From Algibacter sp. L3A6 (GTDB lineage: Bacteria; Bacteroidota; Bacteroidia; Flavobacteriales; Flavobacteriaceae): a stretch of 64,000 nucleotides of DNA. The translations under genes were made by a program, and so were the position numbers. Shown one piece after another: positions 9,477 to 17,895 of this stretch. Location: the NCBI RefSeq assembly GCF_009796825.1, contig NZ_CP047030.1:1029501-1093500 (forward strand), read 5' to 3'. Below the pieces are notes generated by a model. It ran no database searches. It saw nothing but the letters and a program-made list of their open reading frames with translations, and had not been told where the DNA came from. How positions within the stretch are numbered: the stretch's first letter is position 1; each line of letters starts with the position of its first letter.

Positions 9477-9510
9477 AAAAAAAGCCTTATCTAATAAAAG
9501 ATAAGGCTTT
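9477..9510 (-). terminator. Terminator of the tRNA-Gly/tRNA-Leu transcript
   Basis: Perfect 11-base arms (AAAGCCTTATC and GATAAGGCTTT) enclose an 8-base loop. On the minus strand it is followed by seven T, directly after the tRNA-Leu 3' end. Confidence 0.85.
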
Positions 9511-9512
9511 TG

Positions 9513-9596
9513 TACTGAAGACGGGACTTGAACCCGTACGTCCTAATGGACATTGGATTTTAAGTCCAACGTGTCTACCAATTCCACCACTTCAGC
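9513..9596 (-). tRNA. tRNA-Leu (anticodon TAA)
   Basis: An 84-base class II tRNA read on the minus strand. The acceptor stem is GCTGAAG pairing with CTTCAGT (a G-T pair at the end). The D arm is GGTGGAATTGGTAGACAC, the anticodon loop CTTAAAA gives TAA, a variable arm follows, and the T arm contains GGTTCAAGTCC. CCA is not encoded. It lies 30 bases downstream of tRNA-Gly in the same transcript. Confidence 0.95.
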
Positions 9597-9626
9597 ATTG
9601 GAATATTTTAATGCAAAAATTCTCAG

Positions 9627-9698
9627 AGCGAAAGACGGGATTTGAACCCGCGACCCCCACCTTGGCAAGGTGATGCTCTACCCCTGAGCTACTTTCGC
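9627..9698 (-). tRNA. tRNA-Gly (anticodon GCC)
   Basis: A 72-base tRNA on the minus strand. The acceptor GCGAAAG pairs with CTTTCGC, the D arm contains AGCTCAGGGGTAGAGC, the anticodon loop TTGCCAA gives GCC, and the T loop is GGTTCAAATCC. CCA is not encoded. It is first in a two-tRNA unit with its own promoter at 9737-9766. Confidence 0.96.
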
Positions 9699-9736
9699 AG
9701 TCTTTTAATGAACGAGCAATATTGCTATTGCGGTTG

Positions 9737-9766
9737 CAAATTTAAGACTTTTATTGGATTACCAAA
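9737..9766 (-). promoter_or_regulatory. Promoter of the tRNA-Gly/tRNA-Leu unit
   Basis: On the minus strand a TTTG -33 element is separated by 18 bases from TAAATTTG, an exact match to the Bacteroidota primary-sigma consensus (TTTG and TAnnTTTG). Transcription would start about 33 bases before tRNA-Gly. Confidence 0.75.
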
Positions 9767-9796
9767 GCCTTTTTCAAAAAAAAATTAAAAAACTTT

Positions 9797-12409
9797 TTAA
9801 ACCTGCTTTTTCTTTACCAACATGCGCTTAATTTCATTCAGTTTCATAAGCGCTTCTACCGGTGTAAGTGTATCAATATCAATATCTAATATTTCGTCTT
9901 TTATATTTTCGAGTAATGGGTCGTCTAAATTAAAAAAACTGAGTTGCATATCGTCTTGCATCGATTTTACTTTATTTGTGAGTTCTTCACTAGAATGCGA
10001 CTTCTCTAATTTCTCCAAAATTTTATTCGCACGGTGCAAAACTTGCTGAGGCATACCCGCCATTTTTGCCACATGTATACCAAAACTATGTGCACTTCCG
10101 CCTTCAACTAGCTTTCTCAAGAAAAGTACATTGTCTTTTAATTCTTTTACAGAAACATTAAAGTTTTTAATGCGTCCAAAAGTTTCTGTCATTTCATTCA
10201 ACTCATGGTAATGTGTTGCAAATAACGTTTTAGGTTTTGCCGGATGCTCATGTAAGTATTCACTAATAGCCCAAGCAATAGAAATACCATCGTATGTACT
10301 TGTACCACGTCCAATTTCATCTAAAAGCACCAAACTACGTTCAGATATATTATTTAAAATAGATGCCGTTTCATTCATCTCTACCATAAAAGTAGATTCG
10401 CCCATCGAAATATTATCACTAGCACCTACTCTAGTAAATATTTTATCTACCAAACCTATTCTGGCTTCTTTTGCAGGCACAAAACTTCCCATTTGAGCCA
10501 AGAGCACAATAAGTGCTGTTTGACGTAAAATAGCCGACTTACCAGACATGTTAGGCCCGGTGATCATGATTAGTTGTTGTGTGGTTCTATCTAAAAACAC
10601 ATCATTGGCAATATAAGCTTCACCAATAGGCAATTGCTTTTCAATTACAGGATGGCGACCTTCCTTAATTTCTAAATCGTGAGACTCATCTATTACAGGA
10701 TAGATGTAACTATTATCTTTTGCTAACTGTGCAAAACCGCATAAACAATCTATTTGCCCTATTAAATAAGCGTTTTGTTGAACAGCCTTTATATATTGAT
10801 TCATCCAACTTACCAATTCGGCAAATAGCTTTTGCTCGATAGCCTGTATTTTATCTTCGGCACCTAAAATTTTGGCTTCGTATTCTTTTAATTCTTCGGT
10901 AATATAACGTTCGGCATTTACCAAAGTTTGTTTTCTAATCCACTCCTCAGGCACTTTATCTTTATGCGTATTTCGCACTTCAATATAATAACCAAACACA
11001 TTGTTGGATGCTATTTTAAGCGATGTAATACCTGTACGCTCACTTTCGCGGGCCAACATTCCGTTTAAATAATCTTTCCCAGAAGTAGAAAGCGCTCGTA
11101 ACTCATCTAACTCTTTTGAAAAGCCTTCGGCAATGCTATTACCTTTTAATACATTTACTGGCGCCTCTTCATTTAGAGTTTCTATAATTTTAGCACGAAG
11201 TACTTCGCAACTCTGCAACGTATCTCCAATAATTTTCAACGATTCGTTATCGCAATTGGTAGCCAACGTTTTTATTGGCACAATAGCTTCTAATGAATTT
11301 TTAAGTTGAATAACCTCGCGCGGATTCACTTTAGTTGTAGCCACTTTAGAAATTAATCGCTCTAAATCTCCAATTCCTTTTATATGGTTTTGAACGGTAT
11401 GTAACGTAACATCTTCAGTCGTTAAAAATTTAACTACTTCATGACGCTGTTTTATTTTCGCCACATTTTTCAAAGGCAAAGCCAACCAACGCTTTAATAA
11501 CCTACCACCCATTGGTGAAATGGTTTTATCGATAACGTTTAAAAGGGTTACGGCATTATTATTTGTAGAATTATAAAGTTCTAGGTTACGAATGGTAAAA
11601 CGATCCATCCAAACATAGTCATCTTCTGCAATACGCGAAATAGATGTAATGTGCTGTAGTTTATGGTGCTGCGTTTCTCCTAAATAATGCAAAATAGAAC
11701 CCGAAGCAATAATCCCTTCGTACAAATCTTCTATACCAAAACCTTTTAATGTTTTAGTATCAAAGTGTTTTATTAAGGTTTCGTAGGCATAATCGGTTTG
11801 GTATACCCAATCTTCTAAATAAAAGGTATGAAAATCTTCTCCAAAGGTTTCATTAAACTTAGCGCGTTTTTGCTTAGAAACTAAAACTTCACTGGGGTTA
11901 AAATTTTGAAGTAATTTATCAATATACTCCGCATTACCTTGCGATGTTAAAAACTCACCCGTAGAAATATCTAAAAATGAAATACCGATATATTTTTTAT
12001 CAAAATAAACCGAACATAAAAAATTGTTCGATTTAGACACTAAAACCTCATCGTTTAATGCTACACCAGGTGTTACAAGTTCTGTTACACCACGCTTTAC
12101 AATATTTTTAGTTTGTTTCGGGTCTTCGAGTTGATCACAAATAGCCACACGCTCGCCAGCCTTTACCAGTTTAGGTAAATAGGTGTTTAATGAATGGTGC
12201 GGAAAACCAGCCAATTCAATCTCGCTTTCGCTACCTGCACCACGCTTGGTTAAAATAATACCTAAAATCCCTGCTGTTTTTACAGCATCGGAACCAAAGG
12301 TTTCGTAAAAATCGCCCACTCTAAACAGCAACAAAGCATCAGGATATTTAGCCTTGATGGCGTTGTACTGTTTCATTAACGGTGTTACTTTTTTACTTTT
12401 TGTTGCCAA
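9797..12409 (-). CDS. mutS: DNA mismatch repair protein MutS
   Basis: An 870-residue mismatch-recognition ATPase of full length for the MutS1 family. The N-terminal mismatch-binding domain starts VTPLMKQYNAIKAKYPDALL and carries the Phe-x-Glu wedge in GDFYETFG (about residue 33). The ATPase domain has Walker A GPNMSGKSAIL, Walker B LVLLDEIGRGTSTYDGISIA, and the conserved ATHYHEL and SHSFGIHVAKMAG segments. It binds mispaired bases and recruits MutL; mutL is not in the window. It is a single gene, with the tRNA pair beyond its 3' end and a structured repeat in the region upstream. Confidence 0.97.
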   Translation of the reverse strand: MATKSKKVTPLMKQYNAIKAKYPDALLLFRVGDFYETFGSDAVKTAGILGIILTKRGAGSESEIELAGFPHHSLNTYLPKLVKAGERVAICDQLEDPKQTKNIVKRGVTELVTPGVALNDEVLVSKSNNFLCSVYFDKKYIGISFLDISTGEFLTSQGNAEYIDKLLQNFNPSEVLVSKQKRAKFNETFGEDFHTFYLEDWVYQTDYAYETLIKHFDTKTLKGFGIEDLYEGIIASGSILHYLGETQHHKLQHITSISRIAEDDYVWMDRFTIRNLELYNSTNNNAVTLLNVIDKTISPMGGRLLKRWLALPLKNVAKIKQRHEVVKFLTTEDVTLHTVQNHIKGIGDLERLISKVATTKVNPREVIQLKNSLEAIVPIKTLATNCDNESLKIIGDTLQSCEVLRAKIIETLNEEAPVNVLKGNSIAEGFSKELDELRALSTSGKDYLNGMLARESERTGITSLKIASNNVFGYYIEVRNTHKDKVPEEWIRKQTLVNAERYITEELKEYEAKILGAEDKIQAIEQKLFAELVSWMNQYIKAVQQNAYLIGQIDCLCGFAQLAKDNSYIYPVIDESHDLEIKEGRHPVIEKQLPIGEAYIANDVFLDRTTQQLIMITGPNMSGKSAILRQTALIVLLAQMGSFVPAKEARIGLVDKIFTRVGASDNISMGESTFMVEMNETASILNNISERSLVLLDEIGRGTSTYDGISIAWAISEYLHEHPAKPKTLFATHYHELNEMTETFGRIKNFNVSVKELKDNVLFLRKLVEGGSAHSFGIHVAKMAGMPQQVLHRANKILEKLEKSHSSEELTNKVKSMQDDMQLSFFNLDDPLLENIKDEILDIDIDTLTPVEALMKLNEIKRMLVKKKQV

Positions 12410-12725
12410 TGGTTTTCTGTTTTAGTAAGTTTGCTAAAGTAACTATTATTCTATTTTTTTTGAAGTTGAAACCATAGAAGTTATTGCTATTTGTTCACAA
12501 ATTCACGAATATTATTTATTAAACCGAATATTAGAACGGAGTAAGCACACAACAGTGGCGCGTTAGGGATTAAACGACCTGTTTGAGCTCTTTTTGTGTG
12601 GTTGCACCTATGCAACACAAAAAAGCGAGTAGTGCAAGCCCGACCCTTGGGGAACGCCAAAAGAAATAAACACGTTAAATTAGACAGGTTTTCGCTTTCG
12701 CGGAAATAAAAAAATATAATGTACC
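12410..12725. other. Intergenic region between divergent mutS and trmH-like gene
   Basis: This 316-base gap contains no gene. Its middle is a structured repeat (12555-12660, listed separately), and the rest is AT-rich. I see no exact TAnnTTTG promoter box with a proper -33 element for either flanking gene. Confidence 0.6.
12555..12660 (+). repeat. Structured flavobacterial repeat, copy 1 (possible ncRNA)
   Basis: The outer pair GCGTT (12560-12564) and AACGC (12653-12657) closes the element. Next come AGGGATT and GAGCTC on the left and GCGAGTAGTGCAAGCCCGACC on the right. The inside holds an imperfect hairpin with arms TTTTTGTGT..GTTGCA and TGCAAC.ACAAAAA. The same conserved blocks occur in the minus-strand copy at 58922-59030, where the inner hairpins differ in sequence but remain paired. 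Such GCGTTAGGGAT...AAGCCCG...AACGCC elements recur in intergenic DNA of many flavobacteria. Function unknown; a structural RNA or mobile repeat are both possible. Confidence 0.7.
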
Positions 12726-13265
12726 ATGCGTAAATTAAAAAATAACGAGCTAGACAGACTGAGTGTTGATGCTTTTAAGGAGGCTGAAAAAACACCTATT
12801 ATTATTATTCTAGATAATATTAGAAGTTTAAATAATATTGGCTCGGTATTTAGAACCAGTGATGCCTTTTTGGTTGAGAAAATTTACCTCTGTGGTATTA
12901 CGGCAACGCCACCACATAAGGACATCCATAAAACGGCACTTGGAAGCACGGACACCGTAGCTTGGGAACACGTTGAAAACACCATAGATTTGGTTGAAAA
13001 ACTTAAAGCTGATAAAGTAAAAATCTGTTCTATTGAGCAAGCTGAAAACGCAACGATGCTTAACAATTTTACTCCAGAGGAGAATACGAAATACGCACTT
13101 GTTTTTGGTAACGAAGTTAAGGGTGTGGCACAAAATGTGGTTAGCGCTAGCGATGTGGTTATTGAGATTCCACAGTACGGCACAAAACACTCTTTGAATA
13201 TTTCTGTGAGTTGTGGTGTTGTTGTTTGGGATATATTTAGTAAATTGGTAAACCAATTTAACTAA
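12726..13265 (+). CDS. SpoU/TrmH-family RNA 2'-O-methyltransferase
   Basis: A 179-residue SPOUT-class enzyme that transfers methyl from SAM to a ribose 2'-hydroxyl in RNA. The three SPOUT motifs are present: motif 1 NIGSVFRTSDAF, motif 2 ALVFGNEVKGV and motif 3 IEIPQYGTKHSLNISV with the knot-forming C-terminal helix. The protein consists of little more than the catalytic domain. The substrate (tRNA or rRNA position) cannot be told from the sequence; it lacks the extra N-terminal substrate-binding domain of RlmB. The secreted bicupin gene starts two bases after its stop, so they are co-transcribed, although no functional link is obvious. Confidence 0.87.
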   Translation: MRKLKNNELDRLSVDAFKEAEKTPIIIILDNIRSLNNIGSVFRTSDAFLVEKIYLCGITATPPHKDIHKTALGSTDTVAWEHVENTIDLVEKLKADKVKICSIEQAENATMLNNFTPEENTKYALVFGNEVKGVAQNVVSASDVVIEIPQYGTKHSLNISVSCGVVVWDIFSKLVNQFN

Positions 13266-13267
13266 CA

Positions 13268-14095
13268 ATGAAAATTAATTTAAAATTATCCATTTTAGCA
13301 GCGCTTCTTTTCGCTGCTGCTGCAGTTTACGCGCAAGAAATCCCTATCAAACATCTCGATATGGAAATGCAAGAAAACCAGCAAGAACAAAGTAAAAACA
13401 TTTTAACCGATGAGATTGACGGCGTCACCACCGAACACATTACCATTAATAGCAACATTACCCAAAAGGTAGATATTAATGACACGCACAAAACCATTTA
13501 TTTATTTATAACTGGTAATGCAACATTAACTTCTGGTGGTAAAACTTACGAGATTGTACCGGAAACTATTATGTTACCGAACAGTGTTGATGATATTGAA
13601 TTTAAAGCTAATGAGAACGAAACACTACATTACCTTAAAATATCGGTTTTACAAACGGAATTAGATATTGTTGATATTAAAACGTTCCCGAAAGAAAACG
13701 TAGATACTATTTACTTTAAACAGTTTACAGATTGCGAATCGTACACCGAACCTATTAAAAGTCCGCAAACAACTAGTAGAACTATATTACCTAACAAATA
13801 TATACCTAGAGTAGCCATGGGAACGGTTAGAACTATTGGCCCAGATAAAGTTGGGGCACACGTACATGGTATGCTTGAACAATTATTTTTAGGTCTTACA
13901 GATAACAACAGCGTTGTTTATGCTGATGAAGCTCAGGTTGATTTTCCTGAATACTCTTTATTGCATATTCCAAGAGGTTCGAGCCACTCGGTGAGTGTAG
14001 AAGCTGATAATGAAATGTATTATGTTTGGATGGATTTCTTTGTTGATAAAGACGGAGAAGCTTGGCTAGAAACACACAACAAAGAAGAAAAATAA
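13268..14095 (+). CDS. Secreted two-domain cupin protein
   Basis: A 275-residue protein with a signal peptide ending in AAAVYAQ, hence periplasmic or exported. Two cupin-like halves follow. The first (about residues 45-130) has a degenerate motif with IYLFITGNATLTSGGKTY. The second (about 175-265) has VGAHVHGMLEQLFLGL, giving two His and a Glu as metal ligands, and HIPRGSSHSV providing the third His, so only the second site looks able to bind metal. No specific enzyme family is recognised. It starts two bases after the TrmH-like stop. Functions open to it include small-molecule oxygenase, isomerase or binding protein. Confidence 0.7.
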   Translation: MKINLKLSILAALLFAAAAVYAQEIPIKHLDMEMQENQQEQSKNILTDEIDGVTTEHITINSNITQKVDINDTHKTIYLFITGNATLTSGGKTYEIVPETIMLPNSVDDIEFKANENETLHYLKISVLQTELDIVDIKTFPKENVDTIYFKQFTDCESYTEPIKSPQTTSRTILPNKYIPRVAMGTVRTIGPDKVGAHVHGMLEQLFLGLTDNNSVVYADEAQVDFPEYSLLHIPRGSSHSVSVEADNEMYYVWMDFFVDKDGEAWLETHNKEEK

Positions 14096-14218
14096 AAACT
14101 TCTTTTTTTAAATTAAACACATAGTGCAAACTAAGTTTTTGAAAACCTACTTTATTAATGGTTTACTAAAATTTAGTTTGCATTTTTGTTATAATGAAAC
14201 CTGACAAATTTTAAATAG

Positions 14219-14878
14219 GTGACTAAAAAAGTTAAAAAACCATGGCCAACTAAAGATGCCATGAATCAGATTTATAAATTGAACCTTTGGGGTGGTAGTG
14301 AATTCGATTTCTATTCCGGATCTGGCTCTCACGATCCTGATATTATAAATCCGTTTTTAGATGTTTTAACCGCTTTTTTAGAATTGCACAACAGAACTTT
14401 AACAGTCTGCGATTTGGGTTGCGGTGATTTTAATATTGGAAAACAGCTTGCTCAATTCACCAAAAAATATATTGCCGTTGATATTGTTGAAAGCCTTATT
14501 GAGAGAAATAAACAAATACACCAAGCTGATAATTTAGAATTCCACTGCCTAGATCTCGCGAAAGACAAACTACCGAAGGCCGACTGTATTATTCTCCGTC
14601 AAGTATTACAGCATTTATCTAACCTAGAAATAATAAGCCTAGTTAAAAAGCTAGAACATTACAAGTTTATTATTTTAACAGAACATATACCCCTCGCTCC
14701 ATTTACTCCAAATAAAGATATTATTTCTGGGCAAGGAATCAGGCTGAAACAGAATAGCGGCGTTAACTTACTAGAAGCACCTTTTAATTTAGAAGTTAAA
14801 AAAGAAACACTGCTTGATGAGTACATTTTAAATGACAAGAAAGGACGGATTGTTACAACCCTATATAAAATGTTTTAA
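14219..14878 (+). CDS. Class I SAM-dependent methyltransferase (small, unassigned substrate)
   Basis: A 219-residue methyltransferase with motif I VCDLGCGDFNIGKQLA, motif II region YIAVDIVESLI, and motif IV region ADCIILRQVLQHLSN. It starts with GTG at 14219; the segment before the first internal ATG (KPWPTKDAMNQIYKLNLWGG) belongs to the conserved core as far as I recall this family, so the GTG start is preferred over ATG 14261. The conserved GSGSHDP motif near residue 35 is characteristic. Substrate unknown. It has its own region upstream and is not part of the trmH-cupin unit. Confidence 0.72.
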   Translation: MTKKVKKPWPTKDAMNQIYKLNLWGGSEFDFYSGSGSHDPDIINPFLDVLTAFLELHNRTLTVCDLGCGDFNIGKQLAQFTKKYIAVDIVESLIERNKQIHQADNLEFHCLDLAKDKLPKADCIILRQVLQHLSNLEIISLVKKLEHYKFIILTEHIPLAPFTPNKDIISGQGIRLKQNSGVNLLEAPFNLEVKKETLLDEYILNDKKGRIVTTLYKMF

Positions 14879-15195
14879 TAATCTTCCTGACATGCACACC
14901 AAATAAACAAGAAATCATAAAACGCACAACCTTCTCTCAACATCTATCTGCCACTTTAAGTAAATACATCTTCAGCAATAAACTCAATCCTTTTTTAAAA
15001 AGAAGCTAAAAGAACACTATTAAAACCGCTAATACAGAAATACTTACAAACCCAATTAAGAACTTATTGAAAAAAGCTCTATTTTTATTGAAACCTAATT
15101 AAAACGCAGAAACATTATAAAACTAAATTTGATGTTTATATCACATACGTTTTAATTAATAGTTTCAACTTTATTAATAATGACACCTAGAATTT
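14879..15195. other. Intergenic leader of the glycosidase gene
   Basis: This 317-base AT-rich gap contains no reading frame of note. The only signal I see is an exact -7 box TAAATTTG at 15124-15131, 65 bases before the glycosidase start; a matching -33 TTG at 18-20 bases is not present. Confidence 0.5.
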
Positions 15196-17817
15196 ATGGC
15201 TGATAAAAACCCAGAATCGGAACGCTTAGCAACACCTAACAATTACAAAAACTGGAAAAACTGGGGACCATATTTAGCAGAAAGACAGTGGGGAACTGTT
15301 AGAGAAGATTATAGTGAGCACGGAGAATCGTGGGAATTTATCGACCATGAAAAAGCTAGAAGTAACGCCTATAGATGGGGAGAAGAAGGTATAGGTGGTT
15401 TTTGCGATGCTAAAGAAATTCTATGTTTAGCCCCTGCTTTTTGGAATGGGCAAGACACCATTTTAAAAGAACGTCTATTTGGCCTTACCAACAACCAAGG
15501 AAACCATGGAGAAGATGTTAAAGAACTTTATTTCCATCAAGTATCCACACCAACACATTCATACAATAAGTACCTATACAAGTATCCGCATTGCAAATTT
15601 CCTTACAGCGATTTAGTAGAAGGAAATAGAAAAGGGCGAGACGAGGACGAATATGAAATATTAGACACAGGCTGCTTTAAAGACAATGCCTATTTTGATT
15701 GTTTTATTGAATACGCAAAAGGAGATATCGAAGATATTTTAATGAAGGTCACTGTTGTAAATAGAGGCTCGAAAGCAGCCGATATTCATATATTACCGCA
15801 TTTATGGTTTAGAAATGTATGGAAACACAATAAAAAATTTGAACGTCCAATTATAAAATCCACAAAAGAAGGTTGTGCACAATCTAGCAGCAGTAGAAAT
15901 GGAGAATATTATTTGTATCATGAAAACGGAAAACCTTTATATTGTGAAAATGAAACCAATAACGAACGTATTTATAATGTAAAAAATGAAGTTCCTTATG
16001 TTAAAGATGGTATTCACGAACACGTTGTAAATAAAAAAAACACTGTAAACCCAAAAAATACGGGTTCTAAAATGGCCGTTTGGCATAAGTTTAGCTTAAA
16101 AGCTGGCGAAGAAAAAAGTGTTAAAATACGCCTTAGCAAAAATGAAATAAATAATCCGTGGGAAGCGTTTGATTCTATTTTTGAACTAAGAAAAGCAGAA
16201 TGTGAAGAATTTTATGCTGATATAATAAAAAAAGATTTACCTGAAGCAAGACAAGACCTTGCTAAAAAAGCTTTTTCAGGATTATTATGGACTAAGCAGT
16301 TTTATTATTTTGATGTTTTTAAATGGCTTTTTGGAGGACCAGGAGAAAATAAACCGAACAGAACCAACATGCGGAATTACAGTTGGCAACACCTTACCAA
16401 TAGACATATTATTTCTATGCCCGACAAATGGGAATACCCTTGGTATGCCGCTTGGGATTTAGCGTTTCACATGGCCTCGTTTGTAGAAATCGACCCCTAT
16501 TTCGCCAAAGATCAATTACTATTGGTATTACAAGAAAACTACATGCACCCTAACGGTCAAATCCCTGCTTACGAATGGAACTTTAGCGATGTTAACCCGC
16601 CTGTACACAGTTATGCTGTATGGAAAGTATATGAAAAGGATAAACAAAAAACAGGAAAAGGAGATCTTGAATTTTTAGAAAAAGCATTCCAAAAACTTAT
16701 GATTAACTACACATGGTGGGTTAACCAAAAAGATAAAAACGGAACAGATCTATTTGAAGGCGGTTTTTTAGGCTTAGATAATATTGGTGTTTTCGACAGA
16801 AACCACATGCCCGAAGGTATCACAAGAATGCAACAAGCAGATGCTACCAGCTGGATGGCTATGTTCTCTATTAATATGTTGCGCATGTCTCTTGAGCTTG
16901 CTAAAAACAATAAAGTTTACGAAGAGCCTGCTGTTAAGTTTTTTAGACATTTTTTGAATATCGCTTGGGCCATGCACCATATTGGAAAAAAAGATATTTC
17001 ACTTTGGGATGATGATGATAATTTCTATTACGATGTGGTTGAAATGGATAACGGCAGAACCGAACGACTAAGAGTTCGTTCTTTAGTAGGTGTTATCCCC
17101 ATGTTTGCAGTAGAAATTATTAACAAAGATTTATTTGAAGAATTAAAAGAATTTAGAAGAAGAGCAAATAATATTATAAAAACACGACCAGATTTAGCCT
17201 CTCTAATTTCGAACTTAGAAAAAGCCAACAAAGACGGAAACTTCATGTTTTCTATTATGCGAGGCTTTAGATTAGAACACTTATTAAAACGTTTGCTGGA
17301 TGAAGACGAATTTCTATCAGATTTCGGAATTCGTTCACTTTCAAAATATCATGAAAAACATCCTTTCGTATTTAACCACAATGGACACCACCAAATTCAA
17401 TATGAGCCTGGAGAAAGCCGCTCTAACATGTTTGGAGGCAACTCAAATTGGCGCGGACCGATTTGGATGCCCTTAAATTACATGATTATCCAATCGTTAC
17501 GTAAATACTACGAGTTTTATGGCGATGAATACACTTATGAATTTCCAACAGGTTCAGGCAACAAACTTAATCTAAAGCAAATTGCTAATGAACTAACTAA
17601 AAGATTAATAAAACTTTTTGAACCGAATGAAGATGGTAAATACCAATACCACTCAGATGATCCTGACAAGGTTTTCACTAATGATGAATATTTTAAAAAG
17701 GAACACTTTTTCTACGAATTTTTTGATGGCAATACAGGCAGAGGACTTGGAGCATCTCACCAAACAGGATGGACATCTCTTATTGCCAATTTAATTATGG
17801 AAATGGACGAGGACTAA
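15196..17817 (+). CDS. GH63-like glycoside hydrolase (MGH1-type glucosidase)
   Basis: An 873-residue cytoplasmic protein without signal peptide. The N-terminal segment (NWKNWGPYLAERQWGTVRED, then KARSNAYRWGEEGIGGF) and the central (alpha/alpha)6 barrel (WYAAWDLAFHMASF, FDRNHMPEG, GGNSNWRGPIWMPLNYM) match bacterial members of glycoside hydrolase family 63, related to yeast processing alpha-glucosidase I. Bacterial homologues act on glucosyl or mannosyl-glycerate type alpha-glycosides (knowledge of the family, not of this protein). It is not next to a susCD pair or sugar transporter, so it is not a classical polysaccharide locus. The convergent folK fusion follows after a shared terminator. Confidence 0.82.
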   Translation: MADKNPESERLATPNNYKNWKNWGPYLAERQWGTVREDYSEHGESWEFIDHEKARSNAYRWGEEGIGGFCDAKEILCLAPAFWNGQDTILKERLFGLTNNQGNHGEDVKELYFHQVSTPTHSYNKYLYKYPHCKFPYSDLVEGNRKGRDEDEYEILDTGCFKDNAYFDCFIEYAKGDIEDILMKVTVVNRGSKAADIHILPHLWFRNVWKHNKKFERPIIKSTKEGCAQSSSSRNGEYYLYHENGKPLYCENETNNERIYNVKNEVPYVKDGIHEHVVNKKNTVNPKNTGSKMAVWHKFSLKAGEEKSVKIRLSKNEINNPWEAFDSIFELRKAECEEFYADIIKKDLPEARQDLAKKAFSGLLWTKQFYYFDVFKWLFGGPGENKPNRTNMRNYSWQHLTNRHIISMPDKWEYPWYAAWDLAFHMASFVEIDPYFAKDQLLLVLQENYMHPNGQIPAYEWNFSDVNPPVHSYAVWKVYEKDKQKTGKGDLEFLEKAFQKLMINYTWWVNQKDKNGTDLFEGGFLGLDNIGVFDRNHMPEGITRMQQADATSWMAMFSINMLRMSLELAKNNKVYEEPAVKFFRHFLNIAWAMHHIGKKDISLWDDDDNFYYDVVEMDNGRTERLRVRSLVGVIPMFAVEIINKDLFEELKEFRRRANNIIKTRPDLASLISNLEKANKDGNFMFSIMRGFRLEHLLKRLLDEDEFLSDFGIRSLSKYHEKHPFVFNHNGHHQIQYEPGESRSNMFGGNSNWRGPIWMPLNYMIIQSLRKYYEFYGDEYTYEFPTGSGNKLNLKQIANELTKRLIKLFEPNEDGKYQYHSDDPDKVFTNDEYFKKEHFFYEFFDGNTGRGLGASHQTGWTSLIANLIMEMDED

Positions 17818-17841
17818 TTTCTATTTTCTGAATATATACCT

Positions 17842-17890
17842 ACTCCATTAAGGCATCTTAACATACAGATATCTTAATGGAGTTTTTATT
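17842..17890 (+). terminator. Terminator after the glycosidase
   Basis: The arms ACTCCATTAAG and CTTAATGGAGT (11 base pairs) flank a 20-base loop and are followed by TTTTTATTTTT. It also lies within reach of the convergent folK gene. Confidence 0.75.
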
Positions 17891-17895
17891 TTTAA

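Noticed and set aside
12828..13268. 146-codon minus-strand frame inside the TrmH-like gene.
   Set aside because: The plus-strand SPOUT motifs are intact; the opposite frame has no family features or upstream signals.
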